This document shows, one piece after another, positions 42,922 through 53,263 of a stretch of 64,000 bases of DNA (position 1 is its first letter; every line of letters starts with the position of its first letter). Position numbers and translations under genes: made by a program. The stretch lies in contig CALJNR010000054.1 of NCBI GenBank assembly GCA_937981575.1, positions 1-64,000 on the forward strand, read 5' to 3'. The notes under the pieces were generated by a model that worked only from the letters and a program-made list of their open reading frames with translations, was not told the DNA's origin and ran no database searches. This stretch comes from an uncultured Clostridia bacterium. Its GTDB lineage: Bacteria > Bacillota > Clostridia > Lachnospirales > Cellulosilyticaceae.

Positions 42922-43766
42922 CAGTACTTCTCTGCACAGGGAATAAAAAGAGATTTTCCATATATCCCTGCCCCATACTCCTTAATTTTTTCCTGAATCT
43001 TAGGTGATAAAATCCATTTAATAAAAGTTTGAGCCCCTTTGCTGTTAATTCTATCATTTTTATCTGGGCTAACGGCAATTACCCCATACATATTTACAAG
43101 ATATTCATCATTTTCTACCATAATATCAAGTTCCAGATCTTTAGAAAGCTTAAGATAAGTCGCCATATCCGAAAGCGTATAGCCCCTTAGTTCATCTGCC
43201 ATTTTGAGTACATCTCCCATGCCTTTTCCAGCGGATATGTAATGGCTGTATGACGGCTCGCTGCCAAGTTCGTTCCAAATGCTGAGTTCTTTTTTATGGG
43301 TTCCTGACTGATCCCCTCTTGAAACAAACACTGCCTGCTCTTTTTCTATCTCTTTAAAGGCTTCCAAAACACCACCACCCTTTTCTTTTAATCCTATTGG
43401 ATCTTCTGATGGTCCTGCTAAAATGAATGTATTGTACATAACATCCCATCTTTTTGTGCCATGTCCTTCTTTTACAAAGGCGACTTCTGACGGTTTATCG
43501 TGTACCAAAAGCACATCGACTTCTCCATCTTGTCCAAGTTTTATTGCTTGTCCTGTTCCTACGGCAATAACCTTTGCTTCAATGCCCGTTTCTTTATAAA
43601 ACATTGGCAGCAGTTCATCCAAAAGTCCGCTGTCTTGAAGGCTCGTTGTTGAACCAATCAAAAGCGCCGATCCTTTTTGAACTCCGGCCTGCATCCATAA
43701 AACTCCGCAGATCATTGAAGTGGCTGCAAGCATACCTGCCATCATTAAAACTATTTTTTTTTTCAT
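42921..43766 (-). CDS. tupA: Tungstate-binding protein TupA
   Basis: A 281-residue secreted binding protein with an N-terminal signal helix (residues 4-24). TupA hallmark segments are IGSTTSLQDSGLLDELLPMF and FVSRGDQSGTHKKEL, which form the oxyanion pocket that prefers tungstate over molybdate. A cysteine at SMICG might be a weak lipobox. Linked to tupB by a TGATG overlap. Confidence 0.93.
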   Translation of the reverse strand: MKKKIVLMMAGMLAATSMICGVLWMQAGVQKGSALLIGSTTSLQDSGLLDELLPMFYKETGIEAKVIAVGTGQAIKLGQDGEVDVLLVHDKPSEVAFVKEGHGTKRWDVMYNTFILAGPSEDPIGLKEKGGGVLEAFKEIEKEQAVFVSRGDQSGTHKKELSIWNELGSEPSYSHYISAGKGMGDVLKMADELRGYTLSDMATYLKLSKDLELDIMVENDEYLVNMYGVIAVSPDKNDRINSKGAQTFIKWILSPKIQEKIKEYGAGIYGKSLFIPCAEKY

Positions 43767-43809
43767 TCTATACTCCCTTCAACTTATATTAAGGCTGCAT
43801 ACCTGCTGT

Positions 43810-44301
43810 TTATTTTTGGCCGCATTCTGATGTGTCGCCAACAAGTATTTGTATCCCATGATGCAGCGTATCAATAATAAATCCCAGCGATTCTTTCACA
43901 GCCTTTGGACTGCCTGGCAGATTGACAATAAGCGTTTTCCCTCTGATCCCTGATATCCCTCTTGAAAGCATTGCCTTGGGGGTAATTTGAAGACTATTGT
44001 AACGCATGGCTTCTGAAATGCCCGGAGCCTGCCTAGTAATCACCTTAAGCGTAGCTTCAGGGGTAATATCTCTTTGACTGAATCCAGTCCCTCCCGTTGT
44101 CAAAATCAGATTGAGCTGAAGTTCATCTGCCATATAAAGCATTTCTTTTGCTAAAGCTTCTTCATCATCTGGAAGAACCACATATCTGTGAACACGATAT
44201 CCTTTTTCTTCAATAAGTGTTTGTATAAGCCTGCCGCTCAAGTCTTCTCTTTCTCCTTTTGAACCTTTATCACTAGCTGTAATAATCCCTACCTGATACA
44301 T
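43810..44301 (-). CDS. mogA: MogA/MoaB-type molybdopterin adenylyltransferase
   Basis: About 163 residues (YQVGIITASDKGSKGERED, TTGGTGFSQRDITPEAT, RGISGIRGKTLIVNLPGSPKAV). It adenylates the pterin before metal insertion by MoeA. I chose ATG 44301, 6 bases after GGAGG; a longer frame to 44331 would overlap that site. First gene of the nine-gene cofactor operon, behind a Moco/Tuco riboswitch and a terminator. Confidence 0.92.
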   Translation of the reverse strand: MYQVGIITASDKGSKGEREDLSGRLIQTLIEEKGYRVHRYVVLPDDEEALAKEMLYMADELQLNLILTTGGTGFSQRDITPEATLKVITRQAPGISEAMRYNSLQITPKAMLSRGISGIRGKTLIVNLPGSPKAVKESLGFIIDTLHHGIQILVGDTSECGQK

Positions 44302-44391
44302 ATAACGCCTCCAATACTCATCACTTTTCATTCTATAAACTTAAGATTAAGTAGCTGCAAATAATAAAAGTAAATATTTTCCATAATAAAC

Positions 44392-44420
44392 AAAAAAATC
44401 CTGTCCTAGTGGACAGAATC
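44392..44420 (-). terminator. Terminator of the mogA riboswitch
   Basis: On the minus strand ATTCTGTCC-ACTA-GGACAGGAT is followed by a seven-base T run. It comes 15 bases after the aptamer and 91 bases before the mogA start, so it is well placed as an off-switch for the whole operon. Confidence 0.88.
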
Positions 44421-44434
44421 AAATAAAGTACTCT

Positions 44435-44523
44435 TTATCCTTTCCAACAGGAGGCTGTGCAGTTTCCCACAAAGCCCAGACTTACCATCATAGATTCTTC
44501 CTTAGACCAATAAGTTCGGATAA
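44435..44523 (-). promoter_or_regulatory. Moco/Tuco riboswitch controlling mogA-tup-moe-moa operon
   Basis: The minus strand has TTATCC (plus 44518-44523) pairing with GGATAA (44435-44440) as the closing stem. Inside are TCCGAACTTATTGGTCTAAGG, in part, GTGGGAAACTGCAC, and GCCTCCTGTTGGAAAGGA. These blocks match the aptamer before aor in the same order. A terminator follows. A -10-like TATAAT on the minus strand (plus 44544-44549) lies just upstream. Confidence 0.82.
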
Positions 44524-44707
44524 CATTTAGTTGTTTATTCATTATTATACTCATTAAAAACTTACCATATATGAGTAATTATATCATATTAGTTGTTTGA
44601 TGTATTTCCATCTATAATTATACTGAATTTTACCCTTTAAAACTACCCCAAAATTTAAAATAATACGCCTAAATTTTACACCAATCTTAGCCAATCTTCT
44701 AATTTTG

Positions 44708-44736
44708 TTGATACCCAATGTTCGATATGTTAGTAT
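44708..44736 (+). promoter_or_regulatory. Promoter of the AraC regulator gene
   Basis: TTGATA (44708-44713), a 17-base spacer and TAGTAT (44731-44736), 87 bases before the start codon. The rest of 44550-44800 is AT-rich with no other structure that I can support. Confidence 0.6.
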
Positions 44737-44823
44737 ATACTTATAGAGAATATTGCATCATTATAATTATTTTATTAAAGATGTACAAAAGCGGTTTAGT
44801 TTGTAGTGAAAGGATGTTTGATA

Positions 44824-45666
44824 ATGATTCGCAGCTTTGACCCGAATTTTGAAAAACATCATAATTATGAGACGGAGTACCTTAAGGTGCTCTACTACGA
44901 CTTGTCCAAAAATTATAAAGAAATGTATAAATCCTATGAATACAATAGATTATGTACCATCATGAGTGGTACGAAACATGTCAAAATTAATAATGGTGAG
45001 GAGTTTGATTATACAGATTCTGAATTTATCCTTCTTCCTCCTCGTTCAAGCGTAGAAATGGAGATCAAAGAAGATACCATAGCCGTTGTCTATGAAATCA
45101 GCGATAAGCTTATTGAGGATACTAAAAAACGCATTGAACTTACTACTGAGCAAGAGGTTCATTTATCCGAAAAAACAATTATCAAAGAAAAGTTTACTGA
45201 AACAATAAAAGAACCCCTTCAAAGAATCAACCATTACTGCATGAGTAATGACCGTAACAAAAGCTTTCTTATTGATCTTTGTTCGCAGGAACTCATCTAC
45301 AGTTTGATAAAAAACTGCTGCATTACTTTAGATCCTTCGAAAAATACCTTTGATCCTGTTACATATACACTTAATTATTTAAAGGAACATATTTCTGAAA
45401 ATATAACCATTAAAGAAATTGCAGATCAGCTCAACATATCTGCTTCAAGTCTCGCGGCCAGTTTCAAAAAAAGAACGAATATGACCCCCAAGGAGTATCA
45501 GAATATATTAAAGCTTAAATTGTCAAAAGAAGCTCTTAAATACAAAAATGTAACAGAAGTCTGTTATGATCTTGGATTTGAAAATGTTTCTTATTTTATT
45601 AAACTGTTTAAAAATTATTATGGGGAAACCCCTAAACAATTCGCCATACGTCTTACACAGTCTTAA
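44824..45666 (+). CDS. AraC family transcriptional regulator
   Basis: About 280 residues: an N-terminal cupin-like sensor region (TIMSGTKHVKINNGEEFDY, FILLPPRSSVEMEI) and a C-terminal AraC domain with two helix-turn-helices (ITIKEIADQLNISASSLAASF, VTEVCYDLGFENVSYFIKLF). I chose ATG 44824, 9 bases after AAAGGA. It is transcribed away from the tungsten-cofactor operon, but nothing ties it directly to it. Its ligand is unknown. Confidence 0.9.
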   Translation: MIRSFDPNFEKHHNYETEYLKVLYYDLSKNYKEMYKSYEYNRLCTIMSGTKHVKINNGEEFDYTDSEFILLPPRSSVEMEIKEDTIAVVYEISDKLIEDTKKRIELTTEQEVHLSEKTIIKEKFTETIKEPLQRINHYCMSNDRNKSFLIDLCSQELIYSLIKNCCITLDPSKNTFDPVTYTLNYLKEHISENITIKEIADQLNISASSLAASFKKRTNMTPKEYQNILKLKLSKEALKYKNVTEVCYDLGFENVSYFIKLFKNYYGETPKQFAIRLTQS

Positions 45667-45687
45667 AAGTAAATCTTTATGTTTGCT

Positions 45688-45722
45688 CCCTTGTTAGCAA
45701 GATGAGCTTATGTATCTCAAAA
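45688..45722 (+). repeat. Possible partial copy of the dispersed repeat
   Basis: CCCTTGTTAGCAAGATGAGC and TATCTCAAAAT resemble the right-hand part of copies B and C (CACTTGCCAGCAAGACGAAC, TATCTCAAAAT) with several changes. The left half is absent. Confidence 0.4.
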
Positions 45723-45724
45723 TG

Positions 45725-45762
45725 AAATAAGCGACACAGAGCTAATCTGTTTCGCTTATTTT
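45725..45762. terminator. Bidirectional terminator between AraC gene and the fbp group
   Basis: AAATAAGCGA and TCGCTTATTT with an inner ACAGA/TCTGT extension and T run. The stop codon of the zinc-ribbon gene (45742) lies inside it. Confidence 0.8.
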
Positions 45763-45927
45763 TCTTTCTGTATTTCTTATACTATCTGCATCTTTATCGT
45801 CTACTGCTAATACCTCTTTGCTTGAAACTAATTTTTTGCAACGGTTGCAAAAATAACTGCTCGAACCGCACGCAGCTAAAACTTCAAGCTGCGCTTTGCA
45901 AACCGGACAAAAGAATTTTTCATCCAT
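45742..45927 (-). CDS. Small zinc-ribbon protein
   Basis: A 61-residue protein with two CxxC pairs, CPVC (residues 7-10) and CNRC (27-30), forming a likely zinc ribbon, followed by a charged tail. AGGAGG lies 8 bases before ATG 45927, so it is a real gene. It comes 10 bases after fbp and its end is within the operon terminator. Function unknown; small zinc ribbons may bind nucleic acids or proteins. Confidence 0.8.
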   Translation of the reverse strand: MDEKFFCPVCKAQLEVLAACGSSSYFCNRCKKLVSSKEVLAVDDKDADSIRNTERKISETD

Positions 45928-45937
45928 AATATTCCTC

Positions 45938-47917
45938 CTATTTGAACTCTTTTTCTTTCAAAAGGCCCAGCCTATAATATTCAACTAGTGTAAGAAGCGC
46001 TTGAATCTGGCTGATGATATCTTTTCCAACATCCGTATCTTTTACTCTTTTCCTTTGATAGACAACTTCTATAATATTCATAGTCGTAACAATGTCTTTT
46101 TCAGATGCAATCGCATTCTGTACTCCTTCAAAAGGCTGATGAGAAGCGAGTTGCAGACCATACGAATTATAGATAAGTGTATAACCCGCTATCCCCGTCA
46201 CTTTCTGGTAAGCTTTTGTAAACCCTCCGTCAATCACAATAATCTTGCCATTTGCCTTGATTGGGGTTTCTCCTGATTTAACCTGAACGGGCACATGTCC
46301 ATTAATAATATGTGACTGCTCTTCATAAATATTAAATTCTTTCAAGATCTTTCGCGCCAGCTCTACATTCTCTAACTGGTCGTAATAAGGGTTTCTGCGC
46401 TCTATGCTGCAGGATTTATCTTCTATAAAATATTTTTCAAAAGTAGCCATCTTATCTTTTCCAAAAAGCGGCGAACATCTGCCGCACCATAGGTACCACA
46501 TCATATCCTGTCCCTTTTGACGCACCACTAAATCCTCTCGATTAAAATAGCCATCTCTTACGATTTCCTCAAGTTTATCCAGGTAACCTTTCCCTGAGTA
46601 GAGCCTGCCGTCCAGATTTACCGTTTGAAAAGTGCCATCTTCATTCATAAGAATACATCCATGGTAAAGCAGGTTGTTATTATAGACTTTATACATGCTC
46701 CCCTTCGAAAACATAAAACGAATATGTTCCTGTAATTTGGAACTATGTATAAAAGAATGTACCAACCTTTCTACTACCTGTTCTTCTTCTTTTGTAAGCC
46801 TATAAGGATCCTCCTCATCTATGGTAACAAAATCAGTATCCTTTAATAGATAAGTTTTTCCTTCAAGCGTAACAGTTTTTTCTTTAAAATTTATTTGATG
46901 AAGTAGATCTCTTCCTTGCATGACCGGATCAAATGATCGCATGATGAGTTCATGTTCAAGCTTAAACTGGATTATAGTTATGGCCTTATGCATAAGGGCA
47001 ATAAGCTCTGTATCATCTTTCTTAATGTCTATTTCCCCTTCAGCCTTCGGCATAAAAAGGCTGCAGTTCGTATTTTTGTAATAATGCATGGCAAAGGTAG
47101 CTAAAGGCAGCAAATTAATACCATAGCCATCTTCTAACGTCTGAAGGCTCGAGTAGCTACAGGCAATCCTTATGACGTTGGCAATGCAGGCCCCGCTGCC
47201 GGCGGCTGCCCCCATCCATAGTATGTCGTGATTGCCCCACTGAATGTCAATAGAGTGATAATTTTCAATAATATCCATCACAATATCTGCTCTTGCCCCT
47301 CTGTCAAAAATATCCCCAATAACATGCAGTCTGTCTACTGCCAGGCGCTGAATCAGATAGCAAAAGGCGCACATAAATTCATTAGCTTTATTAAGACTTA
47401 CTATTCTCTCAATAATCTCATTATAGTATTGTTCTTTGTTATGGGCATCAATCTGTTCACTCAGCAGTTCTTCCATAACATAGGCAAATTCTTTAGGAAG
47501 AGCCTTTCTTACTTTTGAGCGGGTATATTTAGAAGATATAGCCTTACATAGTTTGATAATGCGGTACAAGTTAATGCGGTACCAGTCATTCATATCTTCT
47601 TCCTTTTTGCTAACCTGCTCTAGTTTCTTTTCTGGATAGTAAATCAGCATCGCAAGACTCCTGCGATCTCTTTCTGAAAGTTCACTCATAAATAATGTAT
47701 CAATTTTAGGCTTTAAAACCCCTGATGCATTGCGAAGCACATGAGAAAACGCTTCATATTCTCCATGTATATCAGATACAAAGTGTTCTGTTGCTTTTGG
47801 CAGGTTCAAAATAGCCTGCAGGTTAATAATTTCCGTTATTGCAGCATCCGTTGTTGGGTATTGCTTTGCTAAAAACTTAATCAGCTGCATATTGATTGAT
47901 TCATGCGCTTTAACCAC
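45938..47917 (-). CDS. fbp: Fructose-1,6-bisphosphatase class III
   Basis: A 659-residue calcineurin-like phosphatase specific to Firmicutes. Metal-binding motifs are FVSDIHGEYEAF, VIGDIFDRGARAD, WGNHDILWMGAAAGS and INGHVPVQVKSGE. It converts fructose-1,6-bisphosphate to fructose-6-phosphate for gluconeogenesis. The start is GTG 47917, 8 bases after AGGGGG. It is followed by the zinc-ribbon gene and preceded by ispF on the same strand. Confidence 0.95.
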   Translation of the reverse strand: MVKAHESINMQLIKFLAKQYPTTDAAITEIINLQAILNLPKATEHFVSDIHGEYEAFSHVLRNASGVLKPKIDTLFMSELSERDRRSLAMLIYYPEKKLEQVSKKEEDMNDWYRINLYRIIKLCKAISSKYTRSKVRKALPKEFAYVMEELLSEQIDAHNKEQYYNEIIERIVSLNKANEFMCAFCYLIQRLAVDRLHVIGDIFDRGARADIVMDIIENYHSIDIQWGNHDILWMGAAAGSGACIANVIRIACSYSSLQTLEDGYGINLLPLATFAMHYYKNTNCSLFMPKAEGEIDIKKDDTELIALMHKAITIIQFKLEHELIMRSFDPVMQGRDLLHQINFKEKTVTLEGKTYLLKDTDFVTIDEEDPYRLTKEEEQVVERLVHSFIHSSKLQEHIRFMFSKGSMYKVYNNNLLYHGCILMNEDGTFQTVNLDGRLYSGKGYLDKLEEIVRDGYFNREDLVVRQKGQDMMWYLWCGRCSPLFGKDKMATFEKYFIEDKSCSIERRNPYYDQLENVELARKILKEFNIYEEQSHIINGHVPVQVKSGETPIKANGKIIVIDGGFTKAYQKVTGIAGYTLIYNSYGLQLASHQPFEGVQNAIASEKDIVTTMNIIEVVYQRKRVKDTDVGKDIISQIQALLTLVEYYRLGLLKEKEFK

Positions 47918-47961
47918 TGTAATAACCCCCTAGCTGTTTATCAAATAAGTCTGACTTAAAA

Positions 47962-48441
47962 TTACCCCTGCCACTCTAAAAGGACAATGGCTTGGCTGGA
48001 AATCCCAAGCTTTTCTCCTGTAAAGCCTAACCCTTCTTCTGTTGTTGCTTTAATATTAACCTGGGATACCCCTATCTTAAGAGCACCTGCAATGTTTTTT
48101 CTCATCGCTTCAATATGCGGCGCCATTTTAGGGGCCTCAGCTATAATCGTCGCATCAATATTATGGACACCCGCCCCTTTAGCATCAAGCAGGGCTCCTA
48201 CATGTTCAAGCAGTTTAATGCTGGATATATCTTTGTATTTCGGGTCTGTATCTGGAAAATGTCTGCCTATATCTCCTTCTGCTGCAGCGCCAAGCAGTGC
48301 ATCCATGATCGCATGAACCAAAACATCAGCATCCGAATGCCCAAGCAGCCCCTTTTCATAAGGAATTTCAACGCCGCCCATAATGAGTTTTCTATCTTCA
48401 GTTAATCGATGAACATCATATCCCATACCTATTCTTAACAT
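47962..48441 (-). CDS. ispF: 2-C-methyl-D-erythritol 2,4-cyclodiphosphate synthase
   Basis: 159 residues with [11 protein letters not shown], the zinc ligands in DVH and [22 protein letters not shown], and [14 protein letters not shown]. It performs the fifth step of the MEP isoprenoid pathway. AAAGGAG precedes the ATG. It lies 44 bases before fbp. Confidence 0.96.
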   Translation of the reverse strand: MLRIGMGYDVHRLTEDRKLIMGGVEIPYEKGLLGHSDADVLVHAIMDALLGAAAEGDIGRHFPDTDPKYKDISSIKLLEHVGALLDAKGAGVHNIDATIIAEAPKMAPHIEAMRKNIAGALKIGVSQVNIKATTEEGLGFTGEKLGISSQAIVLLEWQG

Positions 48442-48606
48442 GATCCTTATACTCCTTTAAACGCTATTTCTAAAAACAAATACCTTCTTTTATTCATTTT
48501 GTTTATTCTACTTAAAATTCTACCACATATTGCACTAAGAATCTATGTTCTGACTAGACTTATAGGATAAATTTATATATTCTGCTGCTTTATTTGTAAC
48601 CACCGT

Positions 48607-48762
48607 TTATTTTTCAAAGTTAAACTTTTGTTGAGATTGTTTCATCTGCATAAATCTAACTATTTCAACGTCTAAAGCTTTACTTATCCTTAAAATTTCT
48701 TCCTTTTGGGTCCCCTCCAGCGATTTATGCAGTCTGTTTCGCAAACTATCAATTTCTTTCAT
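48607..48762 (-). CDS. Spo0E-like aspartyl-phosphate phosphatase
   Basis: A 51-residue two-helix protein: IDSLRNRLHKSLEG and ISKALDVEIVRFMQ, where the second helix carries the SxxLD signature of Spo0E phosphatases, which dephosphorylate Spo0A~P and delay sporulation. I chose ATG 48762, 8 bases after AAGGTG; a longer frame to 48813 lacks a good site. Stands alone between ispF and the chemoreceptor gene. Confidence 0.8.
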   Translation of the reverse strand: MKEIDSLRNRLHKSLEGTQKEEILRISKALDVEIVRFMQMKQSQQKFNFEK

Positions 48763-48965
48763 TGCTTCTTCACCTTCTTTATTAGCATCGTTTCTCATAT
48801 GTATTTTTTTCACCCATGCATTCCCTTTTTATATGTATTCTCTTTTATCTCAGGTCTGTTTTTATTTAACTGATAAGTTTAGTAATCTATCAAACGACAG
48901 CACTCATATGCCTTCTTGAACTTTTAAGTATGCTTTAAAACTACCGTAAAATCTCTTGAAGACTG

Positions 48966-50999
48966 CTACATTGTAAATTTTCCAACTAATCCTTGAAGTT
49001 CTTTCGCTGCTTGCATGTTTTCGTCTGCCATCTTTACTTCATCTAGAGTCATATCTACAATAGCGACAGTATTTTCTGCAATATCCTGAACACCTTTTGC
49101 CCCTTCTGAAGCAGTAACAGCTACTTCATTAATTGCTGTTGAAATACTGGATATCGATGCATTCAGCTGGTCAGCAGCCAGTTCAAATTCTGTCATCAGC
49201 TGATTGACAACACCGGCATCATTATTATACTGTTCACTGACCCTAATTAGCTTTTTATAATCTTCCAAAACATTTTGATCAATAAAAGATAATATAGCTT
49301 CTGAATTGACTTTCATATGTCCTACTGATAAATAGACATTTTTGACGATTCCCTGAATACCGTCTGCTGTTTCAGCAGATTCTTCAGCTAGTTTTCTGAT
49401 CTCATCTGCTACCACCGCAAAGCCTCTCCCCTTATCCCCTGCCCTTGCTGCTTCTATCGCTGCATTGAGTGCTAAGAGATTTGTCTGTGCAGTAATTGAA
49501 AGAATTGTATCTGCCAAAACACCGATTTGACTTATAATATTGGTTTCTTCTATGGCCTGCTCCATATTTGTTCTGGCGCGATTATATATTTCTCTCGCGT
49601 TTTCTGCTGAGCCTACAGATTCTTCATTAAGTTTGATAGCCCGTTTGGCAATCTGATGTGACAGCTGTGTCCCCTCTTTAACCTTCTCTGCAATCGTTGA
49701 AACATTTGCATCGATTTCAGAAATGGTAGCTGTAATTTCCTCTGAAGAAGCAGCTGTTTCCTCTATTTCTGCTGACAGTTCTTGTGTGGTAGCTGAATTA
49801 TTATGGGCATATTCTTGCACCTTCATCGAAATCTGCTCCAGTTTTCCCGCATTTTCCATAATGTCACCGGATACTAAAACCAGTCTTGCCGCCATCTCCC
49901 TTAGAACTTTACGGGTTTCAAACATCGCTTTTGCAATGATTCCGGTCTCATCTCTTTTTTTGGCCAAATAACTGTAGCTTTCATCATACTTTAGATCCAG
50001 CTGCGCCGTTTTATGAATGAGTTCTGTCAGTTTAATAATAGGATCTGAAATCTTTTTTGCAAAGAAAAGTCCTGCCAGCAGAGCAAAAATAGCACAGCCC
50101 AATCCAATCTCAAGTATATATTTCATCATGTCATAAACTGGTCTCATCACTTCATCTAAATCTCCAGTGATAACTAAAGTCCAATTTGTCTCAGGAATAA
50201 CACTGTAAGAAGCTTTTTTTTGCTTGCCTCCAAAATGGTACGTAATCGCATCTGGAACTACTTTTTCTCCTTTTCCAATCCGTTCTACAACAGCTTTAAT
50301 TTGCACATTTTCAACTGGCTGTCCTATTTTGTCTTTCTGCGGGTGAAAAAGCATATTTCCTTTTTCATCTACCAAATAAGCATAGCTTGATTTTGTATTT
50401 AAAATACCTGCCTCTGCTAAATACTTAATAATACTATCTGTATAAACTGCCACAGCCACAAATCCTGCTAACTGATCATTGATCTTTACCGGGTGCACAA
50501 AGGCAATAACATATGATCCGGTAGACTTGGACTTCAGCGTTTCACTAATTACAGGCATGCCTGACCCTAGAACCTCTTGCGCATATTCGCGGTCTCCAAA
50601 ATCTTGACCAATGAGTTTTGTATCGCTGTCTGCTACATTGATTCCGTTTAGATCCACTACAAAAATATGTTCAATATTTCCTGCTTGTTCTTGAAGCTTT
50701 TGAAGCTTTATATTTAAAGCTTCCTGTATCTCACTTGCTCCAGCCCTATCTTTGTTTTGAATTTTAACTAAAAGGTCTTTAACTAACTTTTCTTCTGCAA
50801 TGAAGGCTGCATTTTTTGTTTCATGATCAATCATCGAGCGAATAAGATAAAAGTTATCTTTATTCGTTTCAGCCATAACAGTATCTGTAATAGTTGACAG
50901 CGTTCCTACCGATTTAAATAGTGTAAATCCTCCCATAATGGTTATAGTAAAGAGCATCATCGTAATCATCATAATCGACAACTTAGCTTTAATCGTCAT
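48966..50999 (-). CDS. Methyl-accepting chemotaxis protein with Cache sensor
   Basis: A 677-residue chemoreceptor: first membrane helix at residues 9-29, a dCache-type extracellular sensor ([20 protein letters not shown], in part; [19 protein letters not shown]), second helix near 290-312, HAMP, and a cytoplasmic coiled coil with the invariant tip [24 protein letters not shown], in part [15 protein letters not shown]. It signals to CheA/CheW, which are not in the window. Its ATG overlaps the upstream GGDEF-EAL stop by 4 bases (ATGA), so the two genes are coupled. Confidence 0.93.
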   Translation of the reverse strand: MTIKAKLSIMMITMMLFTITIMGGFTLFKSVGTLSTITDTVMAETNKDNFYLIRSMIDHETKNAAFIAEEKLVKDLLVKIQNKDRAGASEIQEALNIKLQKLQEQAGNIEHIFVVDLNGINVADSDTKLIGQDFGDREYAQEVLGSGMPVISETLKSKSTGSYVIAFVHPVKINDQLAGFVAVAVYTDSIIKYLAEAGILNTKSSYAYLVDEKGNMLFHPQKDKIGQPVENVQIKAVVERIGKGEKVVPDAITYHFGGKQKKASYSVIPETNWTLVITGDLDEVMRPVYDMMKYILEIGLGCAIFALLAGLFFAKKISDPIIKLTELIHKTAQLDLKYDESYSYLAKKRDETGIIAKAMFETRKVLREMAARLVLVSGDIMENAGKLEQISMKVQEYAHNNSATTQELSAEIEETAASSEEITATISEIDANVSTIAEKVKEGTQLSHQIAKRAIKLNEESVGSAENAREIYNRARTNMEQAIEETNIISQIGVLADTILSITAQTNLLALNAAIEAARAGDKGRGFAVVADEIRKLAEESAETADGIQGIVKNVYLSVGHMKVNSEAILSFIDQNVLEDYKKLIRVSEQYNNDAGVVNQLMTEFELAADQLNASISSISTAINEVAVTASEGAKGVQDIAENTVAIVDMTLDEVKMADENMQAAKELQGLVGKFTM

Positions 51000-53110
51000 A
51001 TCCTATATTCTCCCCTCAATTTTTGAACTGCCTCATTCTCTGGTATAGGTTTACTAAATAAGTATCCCTGAATTTTATTACATTTGTGCTTAATAAGATA
51101 CTGCATCTGATCCTCGTTCTCAACCCCTTCTGCCACAACACACAAGTCCATACTTCTTCCAATTTTGACAATATGATCTGTTAACGACTTATTTTTTCCT
51201 TCTGTTGAAATAGTGTCAATAAATGTTTTGTCAATCTTAAGCGTGGTAATAGGCAGCTGCCTTAAATAATTTAAAGACGAATAACCTTTTCCAAAATCAT
51301 CGAGAGCAATTTTTATACCTCTTGCTCTCATAAGCTTTAGCTTTCCTGCAATAGCCTCATAGGATTCCATAAGGATGGATTCTGTGATTTCAAGTTCCAG
51401 ATACTTAGGATTAATTTTGGTCATCTCTAAAATATCCATTACAACATCTGCAAAATCATCTTGCAAAAGCTGCAGCATGGATACATTAACAGATATCGTC
51501 AATTCTGTATGTCCTAAATTGTGAAGGCGTTTTAAAAATAAGCTTGCATTTCTAAGCACCCATTCGCCAATAGGTATGATTAAGTGAGTATCTTCTGCTA
51601 CACCAATAAACTTAGCTGGTGAAACAAATCCGAGTTCAGCATTTCTCCACCTTATGAGAGCCTCAAATCCTGAAATTTTATTGGTTTTAATATCTAGCTG
51701 CGGCTGATAGTGAAGTTCAAATTCATTGTTTTCGAGCGCCATACGCAGATTCCTCTCCGTTCTCATTCTTTCAGCTACTGCCTCATTCATCGGAACATTA
51801 TAAATTACAATTTTATTTTTCCCTGCCTCTTTTGCCTTGTGCATAGCTATATCAGCGTTTTTCAAAAGTTCATCTAGAGAGTTTCCATGCTCTGGGAAAA
51901 TGGATATCCCGATACTTACTGTCGTAAAGATTGATCTTCCATCTACTTCTACTGGTGTTCTAAAGGCTTTAAGAATTTCTACTGCACCTTTTTCTATCTG
52001 ATTTACTTCTTCAAGATCATTAACTAAAATAATAAATTCATCTCCGCTCAGTCTGTATAAATGTGAATGATTTCCTTGAAGCTTTCCAAGTCTTTCTCCA
52101 ATTTTTTTAAGTACGCGGTCTCCATAGGTATGTCCCATCGTATCATTTATATATTTAAAATTATCAATATCTATAAATAAGATTGCTGCTTTTTTATGAT
52201 GCTTATCAGCAATGATTTCACTTAGCGTCTCTGAAAGTGCAATGCGGTTTTTTAAACCTGTCAGCTGATCATGATAAGCTAACTGCTGCAAATCTTTTTC
52301 GTATGCCCTAAGTTCAGTAATATCTGTATGTGCCCCCGACATGCAGTAAAGCTGCCCTTTCTCATCGAATAATGCTTTCCCTCTTGCTTGTACCCATTTA
52401 TAGCTTCCGCCTTTCGTCTTTATTCTATATTCTGCTTGATAATAATCGGTTTCACCTTGCTTATGTCTTTTCATTGTGCTGCCGGCAGCAGCTTGATCTT
52501 CTGGATGAATCAAAGAATCCCATCCCCTCAAAGTTTCCAAATCGCACTTATCATATCCAGTAATCTCATACCACCTATCGGAAAAAAACATCTCTCCGTT
52601 TTTTTCTTCCCATATCCCATCATTGGCAGCTTCACAGATTAATCGGTACCTGGTCTCACTTTCTATCAGCTGCTTTTGTCTTTTTACCGTTTCATCATAC
52701 TGTTTTCTCAGCATTTCTTCTGAGGCTGCTAATTGTCCGTACGCCCCTTCAATTTCATCATTTGCAAAAGCCAGGTCCTGATAACTGTTAATAAGTTCTG
52801 ATTCTGTCTCCTTAATTTTTCTAAGTGCTAAGTAGACAAGAATGTAAATCCCAGCCCCTGTCACGGCAACGTATACCCATCCTTTAAGCATATTGATAAG
52901 TGTCAGAGTCTCTTTTTCATAAATAAGAAAACTTACTATTTTGTCTGACAACAAAATCCAAAAGGCCCCAACAGCCATATAAATAGACGCAATTTTGATT
53001 GCTATTCTTTGTGGCTCATACTCTTTTTTCTCAAAAAACTGCTGAGAAAAATTTGTTGTTATCTGCTTATTAATAATCTTTTTAAAACCATCTATTCTCT
53101 TTTCTATCAT
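50996..53110 (-). CDS. PAS-GGDEF-EAL cyclic di-GMP signalling protein
   Basis: A 704-residue membrane protein: two helices (about residues 38-58 and 76-97), a coiled coil, a PAS domain ([23 protein letters not shown], in part), a GGDEF domain whose signature reads SGDEF near residue 355, and an EAL domain with EALIRW near 482 and [13 protein letters not shown]. The EAL phosphodiesterase looks complete; the cyclase has Ser in the first position of the loop, which may or may not be active. Coupled to the chemoreceptor gene. AAGGGG precedes ATG 53110. Confidence 0.92.
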   Translation of the reverse strand: MIEKRIDGFKKIINKQITTNFSQQFFEKKEYEPQRIAIKIASIYMAVGAFWILLSDKIVSFLIYEKETLTLINMLKGWVYVAVTGAGIYILVYLALRKIKETESELINSYQDLAFANDEIEGAYGQLAASEEMLRKQYDETVKRQKQLIESETRYRLICEAANDGIWEEKNGEMFFSDRWYEITGYDKCDLETLRGWDSLIHPEDQAAAGSTMKRHKQGETDYYQAEYRIKTKGGSYKWVQARGKALFDEKGQLYCMSGAHTDITELRAYEKDLQQLAYHDQLTGLKNRIALSETLSEIIADKHHKKAAILFIDIDNFKYINDTMGHTYGDRVLKKIGERLGKLQGNHSHLYRLSGDEFIILVNDLEEVNQIEKGAVEILKAFRTPVEVDGRSIFTTVSIGISIFPEHGNSLDELLKNADIAMHKAKEAGKNKIVIYNVPMNEAVAERMRTERNLRMALENNEFELHYQPQLDIKTNKISGFEALIRWRNAELGFVSPAKFIGVAEDTHLIIPIGEWVLRNASLFLKRLHNLGHTELTISVNVSMLQLLQDDFADVVMDILEMTKINPKYLELEITESILMESYEAIAGKLKLMRARGIKIALDDFGKGYSSLNYLRQLPITTLKIDKTFIDTISTEGKNKSLTDHIVKIGRSMDLCVVAEGVENEDQMQYLIKHKCNKIQGYLFSKPIPENEAVQKLRGEYRI

Positions 53111-53190
53111 TTCTCCACCCCTTTAATACCTTTCTATGAAAATTTATTAATCTATCTGCTGATGACATCATCTATCCAGTAATCATTAAG

Positions 53191-53242
53191 AAAAAAGGAT
53201 AATCCTGTACTATACTGCTATAGTACAGGATTATCCTTTTTT
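53191..53242. terminator. Strong bidirectional terminator
   Basis: AAAAAAGGATAATCCTGTAC and its complement form a stem of more than 20 bases around CTGC, with A and T runs at the two ends. Separates the response regulator gene from the GGDEF-EAL unit. Confidence 0.9.
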
Positions 53243-53263
53243 CCAGAATGAAAAATAGTAAGA

